A stretch of DNA of 64,000 nt from Liriodendron chinense (lineage: Eukaryota > Streptophyta > Magnoliopsida > Magnoliales > Magnoliaceae). The position numbers were made by a program, and so were the translations under genes. The notes under the pieces are model-generated. The model was not told where the DNA came from. It did no database searches and was given only the letters and a program-made list of their open reading frames with translations. Below are positions 34,388 to 45,633 of this stretch, one piece after another. Each line of letters opens with the position of its first letter. Position 1 is the stretch's first letter. The stretch covers positions 806,001 through 870,000 of the forward strand of contig PVNU02000773.1 in assembly GCA_003013855.2 (NCBI GenBank), read 5' to 3'.

Positions 34388-36120
34388 GTGCCCTGTATTA
34401 AGAGTCAAAAGTCACAGCTCAGGTACACGAGCAAACCAATTATATAATTTCTCTTAGAAATATTTCATATTGATGTGGCCCATCATATCATCGTTCTGTA
34501 CCATGGTCTCACATCAAAAACTTATAAATTCGCATGACACAAACACTCCAACTGATTTTCCGAATCATCACCCAAGTAAGGTAAATTGTTTATAATTTTT
34601 TAAAATTGAATTGTTTATAATTATTTATATTTATGAATTATTTATAATTGTTTATACTTGTAGACTTGTACCTATAGACTTGTAGTTATACCTATAATTA
34701 TTTTAATTTGTAGTTCACCAGTTATAACTTACACACTTCTTTAAAAAAAAAAAAAAAGAAAGAAAGAAAGAAGATAGAGCTTGGCTTAGCACGGCTTGCT
34801 TTGATAGAAATTGATAGGCTTGGCTTGAACAAAGCTCACTCGGCTCGATTAGCAGGCCAAGCTCGAGCTGTTGTTTTAAGCTCGATGCTCAAGCCAAGCC
34901 AAGCTCAAGCTCAATGAGACACTAATCAATCCAAGCTCGAGCAGGGCCAAGCTCGACTCATGTGTAGCTTTACAAGTCAGATCGAGGTGATTTTGAACTT
35001 GTTGAAAAGATACTTTGATAACATGTTAAATAGGATTAGAATCATTTCATTTAAACACTATATGACCTTTCAAATGTAGGTTCAAAGTCTATCTTATATT
35101 TACTTTTATTTTTAAAGTTGGAGTTTTTTGTATATCTTTTCTTTTCTTTTATTTATTTTCTGAAAAAAAATTTACCTAAGTACAATCTTTTGAAGAAAAT
35201 AAATTTTTGTAATATTTTTTCCTCTCATTTTTTTTTTAAACAAGCTGACAATTCATATTTTTTTAAATGAAAGTTTCTATCGAAGAAAACAATTGAAAAG
35301 CACAAAAAATTATCAGAGAAGTAATAAAAGAATAGGTGACCGAGGAGTAATAATAAACAAAAAAAGATATGGAGAAGAATATAAGGGTGGGTATTTTCAT
35401 CATATAAAAAAATTAAAAAAAATACTTTTAATTCTAAAAAATAATTTTTTTAAAAGGGATGGTATTTTAGGTCTCCCAACAGATCTTAGGTTTATTTAGA
35501 AAAAAAAAAGTTCTAAAAAATATATAACCAATGTTTTACAAATAAGAAATTTTACCTGATATTGAAGCAAGAGCCTTGAGAATGACTTGAAGGTTTATAA
35601 ATATAATTATTACCTTTTTTATTTCTCGTTTCCCTTGAAATGTACATGTATCTAAACATATGATCGAGTTTCATGCATATGATCACTTAATTGATTTACA
35701 CGTGTATAATTTGCCTATCCTTATGTCAGCATACGTGTCAATAAGGCACTGTGCAATATCCAAGTCGTTCATCGAGTGGGCACTGCCACAGTAGATGTTA
35801 CGTGCAAAAACCTGACTCTAGGTTTTTTTTTATACCCGAGTCAACACCTAACTTAGACCCTTCCAAAACCCATTAAATAAATGGATTTGCTTTCCTTGAC
35901 CTGGATCTAAGCTGGATTTGAGTAGGTTAGTTGCAAAGCCAAGATAGAGACCCCATTGTTAAATGGGATCCATTTCCACTCCTTAGATGCAGTGGGCCGC
36001 ACAAGTGTAGTCAAAAGTTTGGAGCTGCAGGGGTCCCAATCTCATTACCTGGCTATTAGTGGTGCATTTACCAAAGGCCCTGTTTCTTTAATGGGGAGGA
36101 TTTAAAGGGTTCCTTGGAGG
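34388..36120. other. AT-rich spacer with CTCGAGCTTGG-type repeats
   Basis: 34775-34975 is made of degenerate GCTTGGCTTG / AAGCTCGAGC words. 35100-35600 is very AT-rich with poly-A and poly-T runs. The small ORF at 35293-35499 is Lys/Ile/Asn-rich and shows no motif. No gene is supported. Confidence 0.5.
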
Positions 36121-36539
36121 TAGGCCTGGCAACAGGTTGTGTGAACCTTATTTGTGTTATGTTGTATTTGTGTAGTGTCAAAAATGCCTTCACCCAAACT
36201 TGACCCGTTAACCAAGGTCAAAATCTAAATCCAAACCCATTCATTAATTCAATGGGTAACCCATGACTTGACCCGTTTAACCTATTAAATAAATAGGTCG
36301 TGCTTTTGTGGGTGGAGAGATGAATAAGGGACTCGATTTGATAGAGATTTTAGAGTGGCGAGAAAAAGTTTTATTAGCTGTCTTAGCTTCTTAGTGATTT
36401 CTCACCACACTAAAAATGATTACTAAAATACCTCCACTAATGATTTAAATAGGTTTTCACGGGTGAAACATTGACCTGACTTGTTATCTTAACGGCTTTT
36501 GATGGGTTAACCTATTAGTGACTAATTTTGCCAGGCCTA
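36121..36539. mobile_element. hAT-type MITE with TAGGCCTGGCAA ends
   Basis: The left end TAGGCCTGGCAACAGGT and the right end ATTTTGCCAGGCCTA are inverted repeats. The interior has GACCCGTTAACC and TTAACCTATT words typical of this kind of element. Flanking octamers CTTGGAGG and CGCGGACG match at 5 of 8, so an old 8-bp target duplication is possible. Confidence 0.7.
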
Positions 36540-37484
36540 CGCGGACGTCAGGGATCTCTAGCCCAACTGGAAGGTGCTTAGGCGTTTCAACAGCAGGTAT
36601 ATATCCGAGTGCTAAGTGGACACGCTAACCCCACTGGTGGGTTGGTGCATTGTGTGACTAACCAAGTGGGTGCGTTGCATGGCTAAAAGGTTGGGTTCGT
36701 TGCATGACTAACTTTAAAAAAAAAAAAAAAGAAAAAAAAAGAAAAAAAAAAGCAACCAGGTCAATGGTATGGATCATGGAGTCGTTGAAAGCAGATTCCC
36801 GTCAAGTGGCAACCGAAAAGTATTCGGATATGCACTTGGGACCCACATTTGAAAAGTAAAAATTCATTACAAAATAAATAATAAAAATTCCTTTTAAAAT
36901 GTGACCTGAGTCCTTCAGCACAAAAAAATAATAATAATAATAATAAATAATAGTTAGCGAAGGCCGTGCATTTCGAAGCCCCTTTTGACCGCGTCCATCC
37001 CAAGCATTCACCATCATTTCCACCACAACGGCAGCGGGGACACAATTTCCTGGAATGCTATGTTACAAAGAGGATCTTGCAAACGAAAGTTATGTGGGGC
37101 CACTGTGATGTTTTCATGAAATCCACTCCTTTCATCACTTCAAGCTCATGGCAGGATAAGAGCTCAAAAATAAGCCTGGCATAAGACTTAAGTGGGCCAC
37201 ACCAAAGGTAACACTGGGGATGGAAACGTACACTGTATTATTTATATGCCATCCAACCCATTTATAAGGTGATTCCAGTGGGACCAATAGAAAAGACAAA
37301 TATCTCAGCCGATCAAAACTCTCGTGAGCCTTAATAAGGTTTCAATGGTGAGTGTTATGTGGTGTAGTCCATTTGAGAATATCCATTATCTCTGTCCTAG
37401 AACTGAGAAAACTGAGAGATGGAGTGGATCTCACAAGGACACGGTTGCCGCACGACACCTGTGGACACCGAAGTTAACGCAGTA
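36540..37484. other. Spacer with one decayed MITE
   Basis: 37075-37450 carries group phrases (GTGGGGCCACTGTGATGTTT, AAGTGGGCCACACCAAAGG, GGAGTGGATCTCACAAGGAC) as a foldback without clear termini. 36720-36750 is A-rich. No gene. Confidence 0.55.
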
Positions 37485-37929
37485 GGAAGCTGTGTGGGCC
37501 CCACATAGATGCCCGTGACAAATTCAACCCATCCATCACTTTTTCAATACCAAAATAATACAACAATCTAAAAATCAGGCAGATCCAAAACTCATGTGAG
37601 CCACACCACACAAAAAAATGTGAACAGAAACTCCCACCAGTGAAACCTTCGTAGAGCTGACGATAATCTTTATATGTTATCCAAACCGTTCATAGGGTTA
37701 TTACCACTCAGATAAACTACTGTTGGCGCAAATATCATCATGGTACAAAACTTTTGTGGCCCTACAAAGTTTCCAACGGTGAGCGTTCAATCCTGCTGTT
37801 TCGTGTAGTGTGGCCCACATGATTTTTGGATCTTCCTAATTTTTACCTTCTCTTCCTAGTGTTGTCTTGAAAAACTGATGGACCGAGTGGATTTGTCACA
37901 GGCATCTCTTTGGGTCCCACACAGCTTCC
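37485..37929. mobile_element. MITE with GGAAGCTGTGTGGG ends
   Basis: GGAAGCTGTGTGGGCCCCAC on the left matches the reverse of GGGTCCCACACAGCTTCC on the right. Inner phrases CAAATTCAACCCATCCATC and GGACCGAGTGGATTTGTCAC pair. It is non-coding. Confidence 0.78.
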
Positions 37930-38097
37930 AACTACAGGAACTTCCTAGGTACCGGCAACCGGCGTCCGGGATCTACTACAGTGTTCATCATTGTGGGGCC
38001 AACCCTTTGGTCAGTTTAGATGTTTCACACGCACATGAAAGCATGGGCCCCGAGTGGCGATACTGAGACGCGAAGCGAAACGTAGGAACGGGGAGGG

Positions 38098-38587
38098 GAT
38101 TAGGTGAGACCCTGACTGTAGGGCTCACATATGTGTCTTAAATCCACACCGTCCAACCATTTTGAAAGCTCATCTTAGGGTATGATACTAAAAATGAAGC
38201 TGACTCAAATCTTAGGCAGTACCACACCACAGAAGCAGTCGTGATTGAATCTCTACCATTGAAAACTTTATAAATTTTCATTGGATTACACCGTAATGTT
38301 TATTTTCCATCCAACCTGTTGATAAGGTCACAAACACATAGATGAAGAGACCAAATAAATATCATCGTGATCCAAAGCTTTTGTGGCCCACTAGGAAGTT
38401 TTTAATGATCAATCACCACTGTTTCCTGTACTATGGCCCATCTGGGATTTGGAAATACTTTATTTTTTGGATAATGCCCTAAAATGACCTTTTCAATGCG
38501 GATGTATGGTGTTTACTCACATACATCACAGTGGCCCCACAGTTAGGGGTCCCACCCACCTCGGTGGATCCGGGGTCTCACCTAATC
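38098..38587. mobile_element. MITE abutting the guanylate kinase leader
   Basis: Ends GATTAGGTGAGACCC and GGGGTCTCACCTAATC form inverted repeats. The interior belongs to the same core group as the others (GGCTCACATATGTGTCTTAA; CATACATCACAGTGGCCCCA). It ends right where the presumed 5' UTR of the kinase gene begins, so it may contribute promoter sequence. Confidence 0.78.
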
Positions 38588-39562
38588 TCGGTTTCCCAAA
38601 GCGGTTTTCTCGCTTTTCCTCTCGTCGGTTTTGAAATACAGAAAAAAGAAGCTTCCTAAACACCTTATAAGACTGGCGTTTGATCGCTACAAATTTAATG
38701 CAACTCTCTCTCACACTTCTCTCTTTTCTCCAAAGAATGCACTCTTTTCTTTTCTTTCCAAAAAATCATTCAGACCAAATGCTCATTTGAAAAAAAATCG
38801 GGTTCTGAGTGTCATCCATCACCGTTGGAAAAGCTACTCTTGAAACCAGGACACTTGGGTTTGAATCTGATACTATTTTAGTGCCCTATTTTCATCATTT
38901 TTTTTTCCATTGATTTCAGCTCAAAACACTCATCAGATCCAAAGATCTCAACGAGGCTGAGGTGGGTTTTTCTTTTCTCTATCTGCTGAACAGATTTTCT
39001 CAGGTTTTTGTTCCTTTTTCTCCCCCCTTTTTGTGTGTTTTGAGTGGATTTTTGGCTATTTTTATTTATTTTTGTCGATGGGTTTTCTCTGAGTAAGTGT
39101 TTAAGGGATGGGTATTGAGTAACATTCAGAGAGATTTGGTCTTTAGTTTGATGAAGCTGAGTTTCGAATTTTGTGATTGATGGATTTCATGTCGATTTTT
39201 GCATAATTTTTTAAGAGAGGAATGCTCACCTGCGCACTTCTCTCGCGAGAACTCGTGAGCACTTTTTCGTGGCTCATCGCACATGACGTGAGGCCAAAAT
39301 CTGAGCCGTCCACGTGATGTAGCACGCCAAAAAACCCCAAGGGCCCATCTTTCTACTTGTTCCAGAACTTCGGTGGGCCATGAAAGAAGGAAATAGTTTC
39401 CTCCCTTGATTTGCCTCTTGTTTTCTGCTGCGGCCCACTAAAGTTCTGGATCAGTTTTAAAGATGGACCTTAGGGGTTTTTTGGGGTGCTGCATCACATG
39501 AACGGCTCAGATTTTGAGCTCACATCATGTGAGATGAGCCATGCCCAGGCGAGCATTCCTAT

Positions 39563-39596
<34 letters not shown>

Positions 39597-39813
39597 CCAA
39601 ACGTATTGTTTTTAGGCTAGAAATTTGGTCACATTTGATGGTTTTGTCTATTTTGTCTTCTTTTTTTCTCTCAAATGATTTGTTTTTATAGATTGTTTAG
39701 ATTTTAACTTTATGTGGGATGGAGTTTTTTTAAGGCTCATATTCATTGTCTCTTTCTGTATATATGAATTTTTCAGGTTGGAATCTTGATTTTTGGAGCA
39801 AGAGTTCTCGATG
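38588..39813 (+). other. Guanylate kinase 5' UTR exons and leader intron
   Basis: The first leader exon is probably about 38590-38961, ending GGCTGAG|GTGGGT. A leader intron (38962-39776) with a pyrimidine-rich start and TTTTTCAG acceptor leads to a second short exon, 39777-39813, that ends exactly in the ATG. The intron carries a MITE at 39218-39560. Transcript ends are inferred from splice signals only. Confidence 0.5.
39218..39560. mobile_element. MITE in the kinase leader intron
   Basis: The left end AGGAATGCTCACCTG and the right end CAGGCGAGCATTCCT are inverted repeats. The arms also share GTGGCTCATCGCACATGACG / CATCATGTGAGATGAGCCA and GAGCCGTCCACGTGATG / CATCACATGAACGGCTC. An (AG)n run follows at once (39563-39596). 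A fragment of the same family is at 25893-25994. Confidence 0.8.
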
Positions 39814-42441
39814 GTATTTATTTATTCATTTATTTTTATTTTTTGGGGTGTCACATATATGTTGGTTGGGTTACTTGAGGAATGATATCTGTTGTTTCTG
39901 TAAGCAGGGAGAAGCTCAGGAGTTACTTTCTAGATGGGCTACAAGAAGTTCTGCCAGTTGGGTTTGATTCAGAATCCAGAGGCTACCAGACAGCTACCGT
40001 CCTTGGCGAGAAAATCGTGAGTGATTTTGATCTATTGATGTGATCTTTTCTTCTTGCCTTTTGTTTTGCAATAGGTACTGAATCCATGGGGATTGTAATT
40101 CTAATTGCTGGTTGCAATTTTTCCTTCTTTCTCAGTATGCAATCGGAGGGTCAGATGATGGAGTGACCTTGTCGATTAGTGTCCGTATTTTCAACAAGTC
40201 AACAGGCAAATGGTGGGATTGTTAGCCGAGTTTGTTGTAATGCTGCATTTGGTTATCTTTTGGATTTGGATTGTTGATTGATTCGTTGCATTGGCAGGGT
40301 GGTCCCAACTATGTTAGGAATGAAACCTGCCCCATGTAAAGGCCACTCTGCTGTGCTTCTAAATAAAGATAGGATTTTGATTCTTAAGAGGGACACCGCA
40401 CCAGATGATTGCACTTGGTTTCTTGAGGTTTGAACTCTGCTTGTGGCTTGTATTCAATTGATTTCATTGATGATCCTTAACATACATTCATCAGCATAAC
40501 AATCTACTGGATGGTTTTGACAATCCCCGTGAGATTATTGAATGAGCGGTGCCCCTTTTGCGGTTCTGATGAATTCATATAAGGCCACCACATGTCATCG
40601 ATATGGAATAGGTACTGTTGTGGGTCTGTTGGTAACCAACTAATCCAACGTTTGAGATGCGGTAAATTTCAATCTAGCAGCTATTTTCTGCACTTCCCTT
40701 TACCTTTCATATAGAGATATACAATGCTCAATTGAGCATTTGCATGGCCCAATAAACTGTACATGCCTCCAAGAGGGTTCACATGATCAGCAGTTGTGAT
40801 TGTCCATTTTCATTGGATGGATAGGATCAGTTGATAGGGAAGATATAGAGTAATGGCCAATTTTCCCCATCCATGGCATAGGTTACTAAGACATGGGTCC
40901 CAATTGTGCCATTGTTGGGTCTATTGAAGGAGCACAGTTTTATTCGATCAGTGCATCACATGAATTCCTCCATTGGTCATTTTGGCAGGTCGACACCCCA
41001 TTTGTTAAAGAGCAGAAGAAGATACTGGACACTGAGGTGGTTGCTTGGAGTAAAGGGGTGAAAGGTGAAGGGCCTAAGCCGGTTGTGATCAGCGGTCCCT
41101 CTGGTGTGGGTAAAGGTACATTAATAACCAAGCTCATGAATGACTTCCTGTCCACCTTTGGGTTTTCCGTGAGCCACACGACCCGTGCTCCAAGAGACAA
41201 AGAGAAGGACGGAGTCCATTACCATTTCACCGAGCGAAGTGTGATGGAGAAGGATATACAAGATGGGAAGTTCCTCGAATTTGCACATGTTCATGGAAAC
41301 CTCTATGGAACGAGTATTGAGGCGGTCGAGAAAGTAACGGATTCGGGAAAGGTAAAAATGCCATATTCTTCTCTAAACTCAAGCAGATAGACTGCCCTTG
41401 CCGATATGATAATTCAGCATGGTATTTAGCAAATGATGCCTGCATATTTGATACAGTTCGGATTGCTGTCATTTGTTTCTTCTGTTTGTAGAGATGCATT
41501 CTTGATATTGACGTCCAAGGAGCTAGATCTGTGAAGGCAAGCTCTCTTGAAGTGATATCCATCTTTATCTGTCCACCTTCATTTGAGGAGCTTGAGAAGC
41601 GCCTCCGTGCACGGTAATTTCAAATCCCAATGCCTAGGATTTTCTTTTGGATATCGACCCACATCTCATTAGATATGGTTGTTCTTATGACTGTGAGTAG
41701 AGGGACTGAAACGGAGGAACAGGTCCGAAAGCGTCTTAGAAACGCAAGAGCTGAGCTTGAGCAAGGAAAGTCATCAGGCCTCTTTGACCATATATTGGTA
41801 AACGACGACCTCGAAACATGCTATGGAAGTCTTAAGGTGCTTGTTGCTTTTTCACCCATGACCTCTTCTCATTCACTAGACAATTTTCAAAGCTGATTAG
41901 TAGAAGTCAACATCAAATTAACAGTTTGATTTAATTGGTTTGACTTAGAAAATCCTCGCTCTGGATGGGAGCACCGAAACCTGTTATCAACCATGTAAGT
42001 TCCTATATTTTGGTCTCTTCTGATGATTGCTTAACTTATCTTTTGTTTACTTTGTCCATTCTCTACAAAACTGGAATGAATAAAACAAACCTTTAAATGT
42101 CATCCAGCTATGAAGAACAACGTTGAAATACCAGCAGCCCAATCGGTCTTTGAAATGGATCAGAAGGTTCTAATACAGTGTGGAAGTACTGAACTCGGAA
42201 AAGCCTCAAATAGCTTGTAAGTCTTTCTATCCCAGTTAGTAATGGAGTATGGTTCCCACATACATGGTGGATGCTCATATAACTTCTCCTTTTATATGAA
42301 CTGAGCAGATTTGTGCTTGACGTATCTTCGCTTAAAGGAGGTGCTCCGGGCCGGACAAGAGGGTTAAACATGTATGCCATCGATCCATTTGGAGATGGCC
42401 CAACAGGGATCATCAAACAACTTCAAAATTCCACTTATTGA
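39811..42441 (+). CDS. GK: Guanylate kinase, plant cytosolic type
   Basis: The enzyme phosphorylates GMP/dGMP with ATP to GDP/dGDP. Exons: 39811-39813 (ATG), 39908-40016, 40136-40212, 40298-40427, 40989-41351, 41492-41613, 41701-41836, 41949-41994, 42108-42216, 42309-42441. All junctions are GT-AG and all join in phase from exon 39908/9 onward. The protein is about 408 residues. Residues about 13-105 are the kelch-like N-terminus of plant GKs (IYAIGGSDDG, GHSAVLLNKDRILIL). The P-loop GPSGVGKGT is at about 142-150, followed by SHTTRAPR, DGVHYHF, GNLYGTS, DIDVQGARS and the lid RGTETEEQ. The tail ends SSLKGGAPGRTRG. One oddity: ATG plus GGAGAAGCTCAGGAG gives MGEAQE, as in homologues (MGEAPA), but the homologous FLDGLQ follows one base out of frame (extra T at 39923/39924). 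A weaker acceptor ending at 39911 would restore frame. The kinase domain is intact. Confidence 0.93.
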
Positions 42442-45240
42442 AACTTTGGAATGATCAAACAGAGAGCTTTTGCTCAGTGCTAACCTGCGCATCACTTTTG
42501 GATTAACTTGGAAGGAGTAGATAAATATATTCGATTGCAAGCTGTTACAGGAAACGAACTAAGATACGGACATCGCTGCTCTCGCTGCATTCTTTATTCG
42601 TTGTGATGAACTACAATATATTGATTTTTTTAATTTCTCAACTTTCGAAGAAAAATTGAATGGAGAGAGGATTCATGTGTCTGGTTTGTGTTCCTTTTGG
42701 GAGTTAGCTGATCTTTGTTGTACTAGCGTCGTCTTCTTCAAATGTTCGCTGAAAATTCTAGGATGTCTTTTCATGTATTGACAGCTTAATGATATGTGGG
42801 CTATTTAGTTCAATGGATTTGTGTACCCTTTCCTAGATATAGTAAAACTAGAGGTGTTTGGTTGCACCTAATTTCATGAAATATGAAAATTTGCATCAAA
42901 TTAGATTAATTAATCATGAAATTTCACGATAATTTGGTGGAACCAAATGTGCTCTATAGGCATGGATGGCTCTCTTTCTTCCGACTTTTTTTCACCCTTC
43001 TTTTAATAGGAAAGCCAAATATGGAGAAATTGGGAATTCGCCTCAGCCTCATGTGGGTACTAGATGATCATTGGCCCACCAGTTGAGATTTTTCTAGCTA
43101 GTGGCCGGATTTGGCTTAGCTATCCTCATCTTCTTACTGGTATATGCCAAATTCCCATCAACCTAAAGAGCCTGTTGAGGTGCTGCTGGGATATGGAGTG
43201 GAACATGCAGATTTCCTTTTCCGTGATTGTTGCTTCTCCAAATTGAAAAGAATCTCGATTTTGTTTTCTGATTGGAGTTGATGGGCAATTGAAAAGTGAA
43301 GAATCTTTTTCCGCGTGGGCCAATTGCAATCAGCCATTCCCTGTTTTTCCAACTTGCCTTATCCATCCCTATCAATCATGACAAGTACCCAACAACTAAT
43401 CTTTTTGGCTTCACGCAAACTTTGATACAACTGTCATCGACTTATTTTGTTGTCATGTGTAGTGTCACGTGTGCCGACTCTTACACACGCATGTTGTGGG
43501 GCACGTATCTAATATTCTTTTTGGCACATCGAAGTACCAGACTAATGCTAGTCTGTTATCATGTCATTGTACTGGCAAAATCATATCGACTGAGCAAATC
43601 TCAAAGCCTTTGACCGATGGGCATCTTCTTGTTGAATTTGGGGACTGTTAATTATTTTCATTTCGATCCTTCCAAAAAAAAAAAAAAAATTTTCACTTCG
43701 ACTATCCATTAAATGTCCACCCATCATCCAGTTAGAAACCAAATCTGTACTAGTTTCAGTTTCTGATCTAACTAAATTCAGCTACTTGCATCCCGCATTT
43801 AAATTTCTCAGCACCTATATGCTACCTGTGTATCAAACATTGGGTCATTTTGGAATTGAATGTGAAGAATAGCCAAGGGGTGGAAAGAAAGATTTTCTGT
43901 TCCCCAACAAAATCCCCTTTATCATGTTTCGCAGATTGGGAAGTTAATCAATTCAATTATGAGAATATGTATGGATAAAAAATGAAAGACATGATAACCC
44001 ATATTACTGGCTTGTAACATTTGAGACATTCTTGATTGAACCCATTTTGATCTTGCCTTCATCCATGGATAAAGGACATTTGACATTGCACAAATGTGCG
44101 ATCTCTCATGGTGCTTACCAACGTTGGGGTTGACAATATTCCAAAATCTGGCCAGTTACTTGAGTTTCAGTGGATACAACTAACTTCTTTTAAAGCACAA
44201 TGATAAATTTCATTCAGTGCAATTTCTTGGGATATTTTCACACCTGAGATTTTTCTCAGGATATTATAGTGAAAATCTTGCTGAAAACAAAACTAATTTT
44301 TTATAAATTAGCAAAGAATTTTGAAATTTTAAAAATACATGCATATAATGAAATAACAAAAATATAACTTCAATATCACAATAATTCCGCAATAAAATCA
44401 TGAAAAAAAAGCTAAAAACTGTCAAGATGTTGAAAATCTTGCTATAGTAACATCACAATATCATTTGGTTATTTTTTTTTCGCAAAAATTATCACAAGAT
44501 TTTCATAATCTCTTTAGGAAGCTATTACAGTGGAAGAAAGTCTTTCCATAAGGTAGGTTTTCCTGGCAACCAAACACCCCTTTTAAGATTAGGGGAGTTA
44601 ATTGGTACTACAGAATGTGTGCATGAATTCAAATTAAACTGTCCAAATTGCAGGACCCACCATGGATAGGTCACCATCTCAAAAGCAGATCAATTGAGAT
44701 GTAAATGTCTCGAAAGTATAAAATTTTAAAAGAAAATTGAAAATGTCAACATCCCAGCATGAGAAAATCAGGAAAAAAAAAAAAAAAAAAAACTTTTTCA
44801 TCTATTTCTCGATAACAAAGAGAAGAAAATAAAAATTCTACATTCTGGTAAAATGATCGCTGAAAACAACACCTGGTTAAGCTTGCAGGAAAATAGTTAA
44901 AGAGACTGCTATTTCTATCCCCCATAAGGCAAGTTAGTCACAACAGAGATTCTAAAAAGCACCCAAGAAGGTGAGTTACGATCCGGTACGAATGTTCCCT
45001 TCTTATTATGGTACAAATTCATCCGTTGGACCAAGTGGGCCCATGTAGAAAGAATGCTAGACAAAATGCCAACCACTAGCCTTTAATAACATGAATCTAT
45101 AACGAGAAAGATAAGAGACTTTCAGTGAACAACAGGAGCTAACATACCTGGATCATGTTGATTTGTTGGAATCTCAAAACACCAATATACACATTAAAAA
45201 AGGAAAGAGCTACCTATTCTTCTCGTCTTCCACACTAATT
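42442..45240. other. Convergent intergenic region, kinase 3' UTR to NF-YA 3' UTR
   Basis: The kinase 3' UTR probably covers the first few hundred bases. 42851-42954 is a small MITE. 43000-45200 holds AT-rich sequence with no motif-bearing ORF. Phrases such as GGCAACCAAACACCCC near 44565 may be the end of another small MITE. Confidence 0.5.
42851..42954. mobile_element. Short MITE with TTTGGTTGCACC ends
   Basis: GAGGTGTTTGGTTGCACC on the left is matched by the reverse of GGTGGAACCAAATGTGCTC on the right. The interior TTTCATGAAATATGAAA / AATCATGAAATTTCACG is also palindromic. It is about 104 bp, like the relative at 21838-21941, and lies 0.4 kb after the kinase stop. Confidence 0.8.
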
Positions 45241-45379
45241 CATTTCTATATTCTACCACAGCCTTTCACCACTTCCTCTATACAGAAGGAAGGGGAAGTT
45301 TGGTAGGTCTGTGAAACTCCACACACAGACTAACCTTCTTTCTCTCAATCTCCATCTCAAAAGCATAAGAAGAAAAAAC

Positions 45380-45400
45380 AAGCCAAGAATGAATTGCCAT
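45380..45400 (-). promoter_or_regulatory. miR169 target site in NF-YA 3' UTR
   Basis: The + strand shows AAGCCAAGAATGAATTGCC plus AT, closely resembling miR169 itself (CAGCCAAGGATGACTTGCCGG family). On the NF-YA mRNA this is GGCAATTCATTCTTGGCTT, the form known from plant NF-YA 3' UTRs. It lies about 235 nt after the stop codon in the conserved frame. Cleavage here by miR169 is the established control of this gene class, including in drought and nitrogen responses. Confidence 0.85.
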
Positions 45401-45633
45401 AGAAATTGCAGAAAAACAGGGGTTTCCTGCTCTGGTTGCAAGTGGGCCCCATGACTCCAACGTGCCTGCCTGCCGATGCTACAGTTTTGGAGGTGCCACG
45501 TGCAAGAGGACTCTACACCTACATGAAAATGCACGTGAATAAAATCTGAGGAAGATTCAAGAAAAAAAAAAAATGTAACATCAGAACTAGTCAAGCGATG
45601 CTGGAAACACCCTTGGACCCTGTCCAAAGGGGT

